NCBI RefSeq assembly: GCF_016808095.1
Contig: NC_068974.1
Location: forward strand, 34,317,090 to 34,381,089
Reading direction: 5' to 3'
DNA: 64,000 nt
Source of the DNA: Vigna angularis
Lineage: Eukaryota > Streptophyta > Magnoliopsida > Fabales > Fabaceae
In this document: positions 25,517 through 36,990 of the stretch, piece after piece
Numbering within the stretch: position 1 is the first letter of the stretch
Layout of the letters: each line of letters starts with the position of its first letter
The notes under the pieces: generated by a model
Told to the model about the DNA's origin: nothing
Database searches by the model: none
The model's input: the letters and a program-made list of their open reading frames with translations, nothing else
Made by a program: the position numbers and the translations under genes

Positions 25517-26079
25517 GGTTAGTGCCGTTAAAATGGGTTGAAACCCGTGAGTTAACCCAGTTCATCACGGGTTTGAGTCGGGTTGAATTGGAAAAAAATG
25601 TGAGCTCGCTAAGAACCCGACTCACCCAGGTTGAACCCGTGGTGAGCCGGGTTGGCTCACTAGTCCACCTATTTTTTTTAATGAAATCAAATTAATTATT
25701 CAAATTCTATTTTTTTATTGAAATCAAATTAATTAAATTAATTATTCAAAACGCATAACGTTTAGGTCAGATGGTTGTGTACGTCTCATTAAACTAAATT
25801 AGCGCAAAATTTTATGCTTGATATTTTTTTTATATCAGTTGATCCAATTATTACTGTTTCAGTTTGATAGATCATGTTATAAGAATATAAGAAAGAGGGT
25901 GAAAAAGAGTTAAATGAGCCAATGAGCCATCCCGTTTAACATACCAACCTGTGGTGGGTCGGGCCGGATTCAAATTTTTTCGACTCGCTAATAAATAAGC
26001 CGGGTTGGATTAGCTCACTAAGTGGTCAACATGTGGTAGGTTGGATCGGACCGGATTATCCATTTTGACAACTCTACTT
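25517..26079. mobile_element. hAT-like non-autonomous transposon (563 bp)
   Basis: The ends carry imperfect inverted repeats: TTAGTGCCGTTAAAATGG on the left against GTAGAGTTGTCAAAATGG read inward from the right. The same 8-mer TTTGTTCT lies on both sides (25509-25516 and 26080-26087), the target-duplication length of hAT elements. The interior repeats GGGTTGAACCCG/GAGCCGGGTTGGCTCAC-type words, common in plant hAT MITEs. There is no transposase. The TIRs start three bases inside the duplication as drawn, so exact ends may shift by a few bases. Confidence 0.65.
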
Positions 26080-26815
26080 TTTGTTCTTGATACTTGATGT
26101 ATTGTTCATTTTGTAATTCAAATATTTAAATTATTGTTAATCTGGACTCGAATGAGAAATTAATAGAAAAAAAAATAAAAAAGAACGAGAGTTTATATAT
26201 AGAATCTCTTTTCACTTTTACAAAATCTTATATACTAACAGATTTTGTAAAATTGATTTCCAATAAACTACTCACAGTTAAATCAATTCCAATTCAAAAT
26301 CAATAGTGAACCCAAATACTGTAACATCCCAAAATATAGTAATTACCATAATTAGAATTAATTACATTAAGCAATTAAAAACAGTGCAGTCTTACAAATC
26401 TGAACGAGCGTCAAAAGCCGAACGGCTTAACATACAGAAATAAACGAACGCGATAAAGACAGAAGTTCAGAGACGAACGGTCTTACAAAGCTATGACCGA
26501 ACGTCCACAATTAAACTTAACAAACTATTAAAATAAACATGCGAGCGCTCTAAGGCTCGGCTTTAACTTCCACATCCACCAGGTTAGCGTCTTCCAAATT
26601 TTCTTCTTCTAGCACTTCTTCAAGTGACGCACCTCCATCTGCTCACACCCACACGGATGATCATTGCAAGGACAGGACGAACGTACATAGACAGGACGAC
26701 AACACAAGGAAAAACGAAAGGGTAAGCTTAAGTAATTTAATTCATACTTCAACACATATACTAACAATTCAAATCATTCAAACACATAACTCAACATAAA
26801 TCATCATCCAACATA

Positions 26816-26820
<5 letters not shown>

Positions 26821-26885
<65 letters not shown>
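26821..26885. repeat. (TA)n microsatellite within the solo LTR
   Basis: About 32 uninterrupted TA units. Confidence 0.95.
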
Positions 26886-26888
<3 letters not shown>

Positions 26889-27599
26889 CGACTGTCCGGA
26901 CCGTATGAATCTGTGTAGTTACAAGCGTCCTTGCACCCGAGTGATGTAGTAACTGGGATACACCAAACAGCTGTCACTCGAGGTCAGTCCGTTCTTACGT
27001 CGCCCATGTTAACTTATGGACTAAGGACCTCCTGCCGTTCCCACACATGACATACTTCCTCTACATGAAGATAGTATTCACGGAACATCAGGATGGACAA
27101 CGAGTCTTAACTTATCCACAGTCATACTTTACCAAATTTAATATCCAATATATATATGAGTCGTTCCTCCATGGAACGCTCGTTCAAATACCAAAATCAT
27201 AATTTCCATTCTTATAGTGTTCGCACATCTTAATACTTCCTTTTATTTACATTTTCATTCTATGTTCCACTTCCATAAAAAGACGAGCGTTCAATCCTCT
27301 ACACAACGAGGACGAACGTCAAGAGTGAGACCGAAAGGTATTCTTTTCAAAAGAATAAAGCTGACGCATTTTACATGACGAACGTGACCACTACTAGAAT
27401 CAGTTGAATGAACCGACTCTTAGCAATATAACATAACTGTTTCAGAATAATTTAAGTTCAAAGACTTTAGACCAATTTCAAAGGAAAAATGATACAGAAA
27501 GATGATTACTTAGTTATCCTGAGGAGAATTTGTTTAATTGGGTCGACTGTCAGTCAATGACCGAAAGCGAATATTCATTTACTGATAATTTGAGACGAA

Positions 27600-27840
27600 C
27601 GTTATTTATGTACGTTCTGAAATCAAAGATATGGACGAGCGTTTGGTATAAGACCGTACACTTCTTAGGACGAACGCTAGATATAAGATCGAGCGCTATT
27701 TAGGACGAACGTTCAGTGTAAGACCGAGCGCTACTTAAGACGAACGCTTGGTATAATACCGAGCTCTATTTAGAACGAACGCTTGGTGTAAAACCGAGCG
27801 CTATTTAGGACGAACGCTCAGTGTAAGACCGAGCGCTACC
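27600..27840. repeat. GACGAACGCT..GACCGAGCGCTA tandem array
   Basis: Imperfect units of about 40 bases, each containing GGACGAACGCT and AAGACCGAGCGCTA(T/C), are repeated about five times inside the solo LTR. They are CpG-rich compared with the AT-rich background. Single CGAACG or CGAGCG words also occur through the whole LTR. Confidence 0.85.
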
Positions 27841-28991
27841 GTTTTATAAATATAAGGAATAATAACTTAATTTAATTTACAAGATTACCACTAGGTTGAG
27901 CCGAACGCTCAACATAGTATTTCATGGGACGCTTGTTAAATTTCAGAACTCTTTTCAAATAAAAGAATTCTTTTTTAAGCAATTGACTAGAAAACCGAAC
28001 GGTATAAGACCGTACGATGACGAACGTATTTTATCATAGAAAGGCTTCTCAGATTCAGATTTTTCATCTATTTAACTCAACATTTCTCATACGATTCATG
28101 ATCTTATAATTTCCGATTCATCATTTAATTCACATACTTTATAGAATTCATATTAACAACTCATACTATACAATAATCATCCATTATCCAATTCATACGT
28201 ATCAATCAACACATACCATATTCACTCAGGCATAACAACGATCGTTCAGGCATACTCAACCACAGCATACATCTCATATATTCTATTTCTATCATGCTCG
28301 CACACAATCATATACGTATAAACTAAATTATTAAGCTTCCCTTACCTGGATAGCAGTGTACTCCCAAAAAGCAAGATTTAGCGCTTCCTCTAACAACTTC
28401 CTACCCTCAGGTTTCGCTCAACAGTTTCCACTTAATCTAAAACACCAGAAATCAGAATAACTCAGACCTAGAACCCATGCATGCAACCAAAACTAGGGTT
28501 CGCATGAAACCAAAAAGGACGAACGCTTAGCAACGAGGACTTACCAGTTCCGTTCCAGATTCTGTTCGGATCAGAATGACGTTCACGTCTCCAGGAACGT
28601 TTCTACGGTTCTGAAACGTGATCGGAGAAGGGAATGGTGAGTTACAGAAGAGAGAAGGTGAACTGGTTCTAGAGAGAAGTTAGAGAAAATGAAGAGTTGG
28701 GTTCTGAGGAAGAAGAAGAGTGCGTGCAGGTGAGAGAGCGTTTTTCGAAACTCAGTTTTGTTAATTTTCACGCCCAACGAACGAGCGTCTCCTCTGCTGA
28801 CACCTGCACTCCCACTTCTGACTTCCGAAGCTTCTACGTGACACATGGCGCTCGTGCATGCAGTGCAAAGTGCGTTTTTAATGCACTAGACGTGTGGTGT
28901 GGTGTTTTTATGGAAGCAGCCAGGTGACTCAGCAGTGCAATAATGACAGATTTGACAGTATAATCATGGTTTAAATTTCCGAGATCTCACA

Positions 28992-31197
28992 AATACATAG
29001 TCTAACTTACAGAAATATTTTATCATAATTTAATTAATTTGACAGTATAAAATAAAAAAAATAAAATATATAGTCAAACTTACATTATTATTTTATGGTA
29101 ATTATAAATACTAAATAGGCACTAAAAGTTATAATTATTTAGAAAGGGGTGGTGTAAAAGTAGTGAGTGATTAGGTATGGTTTTATGAGAGTGACAGCAC
29201 TAAACAGATGGAGTCAGAAATAGTTAATGTAAACATTTGCAGTGCAACGTGAAAACTAAACATCTCAGTTAACGTCAATTGATGTTATCAGCATTTGTCC
29301 AACACTTCAATAACCACTCTTTTTATCATCTTTAAATACATAAAATTAATGTTTCCCACTAATTCCACTTAGACTCACTGCTATGCGTTAAAATGGGTTT
29401 AAACTTATCAATTAACTTGTCTCATCACCAGATTGATCGGGATTGGACTGTAAAATATTCTTTTCTAAATGTAGGTCAAAATGGGTTTAACTTATATAAT
29501 ATATAAGTTAATTAACTTCGAGTGAACTTTAGATGAGTTGATCAGTAATTTATTTATGATCATCAATCTTTTATTACTTTTTTATAATTATTTATTATTT
29601 TTAATTATATATGTTAATAATTTAATTTTTTTAATTAGAATTTTATTTAATAATATTTAAATTATTTAAATATTTAATTAATTCATTTATCTAATTATAT
29701 AAGTTAATATTTTAATTTTTGCATACTAATTTTGTAATAATATTTGTTGAAATAAGTAAACATTACGAATACACAGTTGAATAATCTACTTTATTTATAT
29801 TATTATAAATATATAAAATTTGAGAGAATAAAATATATTTCAAGTAAGTTTATTTCTCTAACTTATGAATTTATATCAGGTTCACAAAAAAAAAATATTA
29901 AATTCATTTATTTTATAAATTTGATTCATTTTAACACTTTTTGTCTCTCGTTTTTAATAAATTATTATGGATAAACAAATTATTATGGATAAAGAAACAT
30001 TAATACAGATTTTTTAATACTATATATATATGTCATTTTGATTGAGTTTAGAATATATCAATATAATAATGAATAAATAATAAATCTGTAAAAAAACACA
30101 CAGAATTCTATGTCAAAAGATTTAAATAAAAAAACGTATGTCAAAATATTTTTTTCTCAATTATTATTCATATATATTCATTTTTCGTGTCTTCCTGGTT
30201 CCCATAAATGATAGGAAGAAAATATAAAACGATAGGGTGATAGGGTGAAGCAAATGCAATTCTAACTAAATCAGAACACGTAATTATGTATCACTTTATT
30301 CCTAACTCCTTCCTCTGTTAACTACCCATGCCCAACACAAACTTTATGGAATTATTAAACTATTCTTAGCTAGGTCACGTGTAAGCTAATATATTTTATA
30401 ATACGTGAAAATACCTAAATTTTATAAGGTCAATTTCATTGTAGACTTGCAGTTTTAATTATCATAAATCATGCTTAACAAGTGCCACCAAAGATAGTCA
30501 GATGTAGTTAAGGCTTTTTCTTCACGCAGTCCCTTAATTTTCAAAACAACTATTTAAACCCCCCAAAATTTCTTTGTAAAAGTGATTTTTTGAATTACTT
30601 ATTATAACAATATTCTAAAACAAATTTTTCAAAATTTTCGGGACATAATTTCTAGAATAAAGTTCTCAACAGGAATTTCAAAATAAATTTTTTCAAACAA
30701 ATTTCAAAATAAATTTTCTAAAGCTCAAAACACATGCTTTTCAGAACTACAAAATAAAGTTTTTCTAAAGTCCAGTTCGTATTTATCAATGTAAAAGGAG
30801 AAATGGATAACTCAACGAGTTTCCTTAAAAACAACACCACCCTAGAGAATGAATTTTCAGCGTTTTTCTTTTTATGAAAAGAACTGCTTCCTATAATACT
30901 CAAGCGTAAACAAAGTGAATCCAAAATGAAAGCCAGAGAATTGGAGATCTTGGAGTGTTACCGTTCAGATAATTTCTGGTCACCAGGTGCCACAATAAAA
31001 TTAAGAGAATGACCATAAGAAAAGGAAATAACGTAACAACTGAATATCCAAGGTCGTGCCTGAACATAATTCTGTTTGGAAATCAGAATAAGCACTAATT
31101 CCACAGCCAAAAAAAAAAGTACAAAAAAGAAATTTGTTAGGCTAGCATATAAAGTAAAAATTAAACGAGAGTTTGGTGTCTGGTCCACAACTATGGT
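28992..31197. other. AT-rich intergenic stretch downstream of TRM2A
   Basis: No gene was found. At 29384-29520, GCGTTAAAATGGGTTTAAAC and AGGTCAAAATGGGTTTAAC resemble ends of the hAT-like element at 25.5 kb and are probably a degraded relative. The right end (about 30.9-31.2 kb) is the likely 3' UTR of the methyltransferase gene. Confidence 0.5.
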
Positions 31198-34100
31198 CTA
31201 CCTCTCAAGAAGCATAACCAACTCACAGTGTGGAGTATGGGGAAAAAGATCAACAGCCATAGCCTTTACGGGATGGAAGGCCTCTGAGATGGGCATAGAC
31301 TTGGCCCTGTGCCGTGCTAGACCAGCACTGCTCATGTTTCTCCATCCTCTGTTGTCTTTATTACCTTTCTCAATTTTTGCGGGGGATGGCGTACAAAGCT
31401 CAATAGCATTTGCCACCAGACTTTCAGGATTGCAGGATATGTAACTGCATTTAACCGTGCAAAATTAGATAGAGTGCATAGAAAATAAAAATTAAAGAGT
31501 TATAATAGTTCTGAACAACTAACACAAGCCTCCGCAAGCGTGGATGAGTTCTCAAAGCTTTGATTACCTGTGATTTCATAATTCATAAATCAGAAATTTA
31601 AATTTAAGAGAGAAAAAATTTAAAAAAACTAATTAAAATTCAACAGCAAGAAGAACAACAGTTATTCTACTGTATTCTGCAATCACATGGAATAAGAAAA
31701 ATATTGCAAATAAAAAGCCATGTTTGCCCAGTGGCATGCAAAGAAAGTTCCTATATAGTGATCATCAACAGAACTGTGGAACAGGACCACAAAACCAGAT
31801 AGTGAATGACGGGTGGAATCACAATAATACATGGTCAAGTGTAAAGCAATTGTTAACCTGATTTATTTATTTATTTATTTATTGGTCCTGGAGAGGAAGG
31901 TCTTTTAGCACCAAATCGGTGGAATGGGAATGTGTATGACGCGGACATTCACAAAACCCTAATTTCAGCTGTGCTCAAATTGAACTTGACCTATGTGGAT
32001 AAATTTATTTATGAACACTTAAAAAAAAGTAAGAAAAATAAAATTTTAGTTTCTCTAATAACTAATCTTAACTTATGCATAAACTAATTTTGTTTATGAA
32101 ATAAGTTAATTTACTTTTTGTTTTTTATTTTCTTCTACAAATTCTTATGGAGAAACCTATTTAAACGGGACCTGATCTTGGAATCTTCTATCACTCCAAC
32201 ACCATAGAAAGTACTTCAATCAAAGACAAATGACATTTTCTCAACATACTTTTTCAAAATGGCATATATAGCTAAACAAGAGAACAAAACGAAAATTTCC
32301 AGGGAATTAATGCCATGTTTTGGACTCTAAATCATATTAGTTACAGTTGGAATCACTTGCATAAAGGACATGGTTCTCAGTTCTTACAGTTGGATGAAGT
32401 CCAGCACGTGGAGGATCAACAATGGCAACAACATTTTTGAACTGTTGCATGGAAGTGTTCCCATTTTCAGAAGAATTACCCTTCCGAATTTCACTTCCAA
32501 CTTCTGCATTGTTATTTTCTGAACGAGGCGTCATATCACTGGTTTCAGGCCTTGAGCAGGTACTATCCCCAGGAATGTCATTGCCACCACCACAGACATT
32601 TGGATCGTCACTTTGTTCCTTAGGCACATTTCCATCATCCCTTAACTGAGATCCTGTCACGTTCTCTGTCTGTTCAGATATCCCGTCAACTTGTTCAGAA
32701 GTGCCACCGTTCTGAACTTCACTTCCAACTTCTGCATTGTTATTTTCTGCACAATCACATGTCATTTCTCCCTTTTCAGCCTCTGGGCAGGCACTATCCT
32801 CAGGAATCTCATTGCCATTTTTAGGGGTATTAGAATCATCCTGCTTCTTAGTCATATTGAGGTATTCCCTTAACAGAGATCCCATCACGTCCTCTGCCTG
32901 TTACCTCACATAAGAGAATTAAAAAATGTAATGTTACAAGTCAACAATTAAATTGAAAGAAAAATATTTCCACGAGATAAAATTCAGTTACAAACATGTG
33001 ACATCAACTAAAATTCCGGTAATCCAGTTTCTGGTCAGCAGCCATTAAATAATTCAACCAGAATATAAAATTACGTTACCTTAGAACATATAAATCTAAT
33101 GTTTTTTATGCCATTAATCTCAGCGTTCCTATGGGCATCAGACACTGCAGAAGCATTCATTTCAATTCCAATCACCTGAAGAAAACAAAACAAACATGGC
33201 TGAACCAACTTCTTAAAACTCGGGAATTTCAAAAAGAAACACTTCATTCATAGAGGAAATAAAGAACAGTCTGAAAAGTCCATTGAACCTCTGCAAAAGT
33301 AATCATGACACCATATATTATTATTTCCCAAACGGACACATTAAAGAGTCAACAGCCAAGATACAAGAATTGAAAACCAGAAAAAGAAGGAACATAAATG
33401 ATGATTATTACCATACCAACTCGATGTGCTAATGTCAGGCCAATTGTTCCTGTCCCACAGCATACATCGAATAGTAGTGTATCAGGACCTAAGCATGCCC
33501 AATCTCCAGCAAGTGAGTACAACTTCTCAGCAGCAAGAGTGTTAACCTACAGCAGAAGTAGATTCAAAACTCAAATATAAAAGGGGAAAGAATGCCCTTG
33601 GAAATACATCAAAAAATGATTGTGAACCTGAAAAAATGCGGTTGGAGATATAGAGAACCGGAGATTGTTGATATAATCATGGATTCTTACATCCATGGCA
33701 TTATTGTTTTCATTGATCTCAGGATCCCCACCTGCTTTAGGAAGTGGTAGCAAATGCAGTGGTGCATCAGCAGGTGCCACATTGGATATTCCTTGGTGAT
33801 CCTAAATGTAAAATCAACTACCAAATCAAAAATTGTTTTTAGAAAATTAAATGAAATCATATTACTCTATTAAATTTGATAGTTTGTTATGTTAAGCAAA
33901 ATGAAGTTTTTTTTTATACACGTGGCAATGTTACAGATACTTTTAAGGAACCTAACCTACTGATGCTGGGAGAGGGAGATGGATAATAACATAGCTACTA
34001 GCTAGCAAACAATGGAACAGAAACATCATTATCCTTCCAATCTACATTTACCAAGATATGCTCAAGTATAAGGGCTACTGATACCTGAACAAACAGAGCC

Positions 34101-36633
34101 GTGAGGGGTAATGTTGGACAATGCGAAGTAGCTCCAGCAACAAATGCGTGAGCAAGCCTCTTAAATTCAGAAGCTACTAATGCATCATCAAAGTTTGCAG
34201 TAGAAACCTATAATCAAGACCAAAGGCAAGGAGTTATAAACATCATTTAAAAACAAAGGAGTTATACATACAAATCATATGCTTCAAGTAATCAGCAACC
34301 TTGTCTCCCTCTATAAATCATACAAGTTTACAATGTTTGTATGATAATACCAGTACAGATTAATTTGGCTTGTCAGTCAATTCAATCTAAGTGCTCACAG
34401 ATTACAGACAAAAAAACCATAAAATCCTTCACCTACCCCAAAGTATGTTACCAACACCATTTTTTCTGCTGTACATGTACTAAGAAAGTTTGGCTTGTCA
34501 GTCAATTCAATATAAGCTGTACGTTTACCATGAAAATTAAAAGAAAAATACCTGCACAATAAGCATGACCTCTGCAATGCCACCAAAAGTTTCAGCATGA
34601 TCAGTATTCCCATTTGTTCTGCCTTCTCGGACCTACAAAAGAAATATGAGATAAGAATTGCTTCAAAAAGGGTCAGTCGTATATAATAAAATGAATATAA
34701 TCAGGTAACACTGAAATGCGACCCTAAATTTTCAACACCAAGTCCAGCAAAATTACCGTCAATTGACGCCAAAATCCAGTATTTTTAAATCTGTTCCAAA
34801 CTGGTAAATCACTATGCTGCAGAAATTCCTGAAACATTGTAGCATATTTGCAAGCAATTGTTGAAACATTTGGGCACTCGGTTGCTTCCTCGACTGCTGT
34901 TACACCTTCCCTGCAATAATGTTTTTAGTATACAACTAAAACTTACAAGCAATGCATTCTACAAACAGAGAAGATGCAGACTACCTGAAGTTTCCCAGCA
35001 TGAAACCTACAGTCACATTGCCTTCCAGAGAATATCCAACAGAGAATTCACACTTGTTCCGGTATCCATTTACAATTGGAGATGCAATAATACCTTCTAG
35101 TTTGCACGGAAGACCACCTGCAGAAGTGTGAGAAAGAAGTGGTAAAAGTACTTCATATGCCATTAAAAATCTTATATGTTTCCAGGTAAAACAGCTCTCC
35201 AGATCTCGATAAGAGAACATACGGGGGTGCACTAAATCATGAAGACAACTGTACAAGTTATTTCCAAGACAACATCCAGTGCTAAAACTAAGAACTACAA
35301 ATAAAATCATTCTTGGAGATTTGAAAGAGTTTGCAGATATAAAACAACACACTACCTATTTCCCTCGACTTGAGAATCCACTCAGGAAGAGAAACCCCAT
35401 TTGGACAAGCTTTGCGAGCATTTCTTGTCTGCCAGGGAAAAATAAATCAATTTTCTTTATTTAACTAAGGAACGTGTAAATAGACGAAACTACAAAGGTA
35501 AATTGGAAACAATCATGACTAACAAGCTTTTTGAGAATCTGCATGAGAGAGGCTTTTTTCTGCTCCAACTGATCATCGTAGGTGATGTGAGCCAGGGGAG
35601 TCACTACATCACGCAAATTTCTTGTCTTAGACACAGAACCATCAACAGACAACTTGTCGTTATTTGTTTCAGCATCCAAAGCTCCACTCGAAGGATCGTC
35701 TCCTTCATCCAATTCTTGATTGGAAGCAACACTGGAGTTACTTTTCTTTTGAAATGACCGAGGAATGACATCAGCAACCTTTACCGTTTTGTTGCCAATT
35801 GTTTTTCCTTCTAAATCCTATTAAATTGGAAATTATAAACCATCAATTGCCAATTTCCAGTGAAAACACAAAATAAATGGATCATTAGTCATTAGAAAAC
35901 ACCTTTGATGAACTCTTCAATTGTTCTTCATCTTCAAAGGTAACAAAACCAATCATCATACCTTTCTTTTTCTTAGCATGCTTAAAAGCTATACCCTGCA
36001 AAAAAGCAGAAAAAAATAAGTATTAAATTGAAAATGTCAACTCAAGTGAATTGAATGTCAACTTAAGTGAACTGGAAATCAAAAACTCCAAAACAAAACC
36101 AAATAACCAAACAGGCTTGCCTGTTCGCTGAGAAAATTCCTCAAATCCTCGGAACTCCACTTACGCGGCAAATGCACCAAGCATTTGCTAAGCGCGTGAT
36201 TGGAATCGTAATCGTCGCCGTCGACAACAGCCTCCGTCATCATCACGTCCTCCGAGACGGAGCACTTTTCGCCCGTCTCTGTCTTTAATGCCTTCTTCGC
36301 GCGCTCGGAGGTCGGGTCCCATGTGTTATCGGGGCGAGGGCGGAGTTCCTCCTCGCCGTGCGCATAGCGGCACGTGTCGCCGTGGTTGCATGAGTTGTTG
36401 TGGCTTCTGTAGTAGGAGCAGAGGCTGGTCTTCCACATGGGATGAAGCGATCGCTCCTCGCCGTCGTCGTCTTCCCTACTCCGTTTCCTCGTCGAAACGA
36501 CGCCGTCGTTTTCGTGATTGAGTTGAGCGTCGTGTGGAAGCATTTGATTCGGTTCCAAAGTAGAATCATGACCGTTAGTTGAGTCTAGGGTTTTCGAGGG
36601 AGAGAGTTGGGTGTTGGCGACAGGTTCCGCCAT
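31198..36633 (-). CDS. TRM2A: CCCH-zinc-finger tRNA (uracil-5-)-methyltransferase, TRMT2A type
   Basis: Fourteen exons: 36633-36121, 35995-35903, 35817-35524, 35428-35356, 35117-34985, 34910-34757, 34632-34552, 34207-34085, 33801-33628, 33546-33412, 33175-33080, 32897-32388, 31567-31524 and 31444-31198; 889 residues, all phases closing. The family transfers methyl from SAM to U54 of tRNA (m5U/ribothymidine) through a Cys adduct. Visible parts: a basic NLS-like RKRSRED (49-55); a CCCH finger C72/C82/C88/H92; an RRM-like domain (~150-225); the SAM motif FDVCCGTGTIG (572-582); DPPR (784-787); the catalytic Cys in ISCNP (C812); and the C-terminal PHTPHCE with general base E882. Exon 12 adds a ~130-residue acidic, repeat-containing insert before DPPR. 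Intron 1 has a GC donor (CAG|GCAAGC). It resembles Arabidopsis At2g28450. All catalytic motifs are intact, so the gene is probably functional. Confidence 0.95.
32410..32870 (-). repeat. TRM2A: In-frame tandem duplication inside TRM2A exon 12
   Basis: Two copies of a ~228-base (76-codon) unit, with matching points at 32492 and 32720 on the + strand. Both encode an ENNNAEVGSE core preceded by a (D/E)xxCP/SxxExxxMT-like acidic stretch. The copies have diverged, and the period is a multiple of three so frame is kept. The product is hydrophilic and probably disordered. Confidence 0.8.
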
Positions 36634-36990
36634 TGCCCACTAACACACTACACTGTCTTCGCTGCGATAACTGCTTGTCTCCGATAGCAACTACCTGCGT
36701 TTTCGTAACGAGTATCTATTGAGCCGGTTTGTAGATTGGCCCAAATCCTCTGGCCCATCAACTTTCAACCGCAATCAGGATCTAGTAAATTTGAGTAATC
36801 ATATTACACTACTGTGTCCGTTCGAGAAACGGTAAGTTTCAAAACAATTTAAAACGCAAAGTCCCATCATACATGCCAAATTAACAAAAGTGTAATTGTG
36901 AAAGCAAAATGTAAGAAGATAAATTACTAAGGATGAAATAAAAAAGAACTTCAACAAAAGAAAAAGGGGAAGGAGATAGAATTTGCATAA
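36634..36990. other. Promoter side of TRM2A
   Basis: Upstream of the minus-strand ATG. The first ~100 bases are GC-richer than the surroundings and probably hold the 5' UTR. No clear TATA box was picked out. The decayed copia element starts beyond this. Confidence 0.4.

Larger units (their letters stand above)
26320..28991 (-). mobile_element. Solo LTR of a large gypsy-type retrotransposon (2.67 kb)
   Basis: On the + strand it starts TGTAACATCCC and ends GAGATCTCACA, flanked on both sides by the 5-bp duplication AATAC. Read on the minus strand it runs TGTGAGATCTCGG...GGGATGTTACA. The minus strand also carries a leader-like C/T-rich block and a CAG|GTAAGG splice-donor-like site near 28347, so this is probably the sense strand. 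No second LTR, primer site or coding region adjoins it, so it is read as a solo LTR left by recombination between two LTRs. Termini resemble Tekay/chromovirus-type legume LTRs (from memory). It contains a (TA)n tract (26821-26885) and a GACGAACG/GACCGAGCG array (about 27600-27840). Confidence 0.8.
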
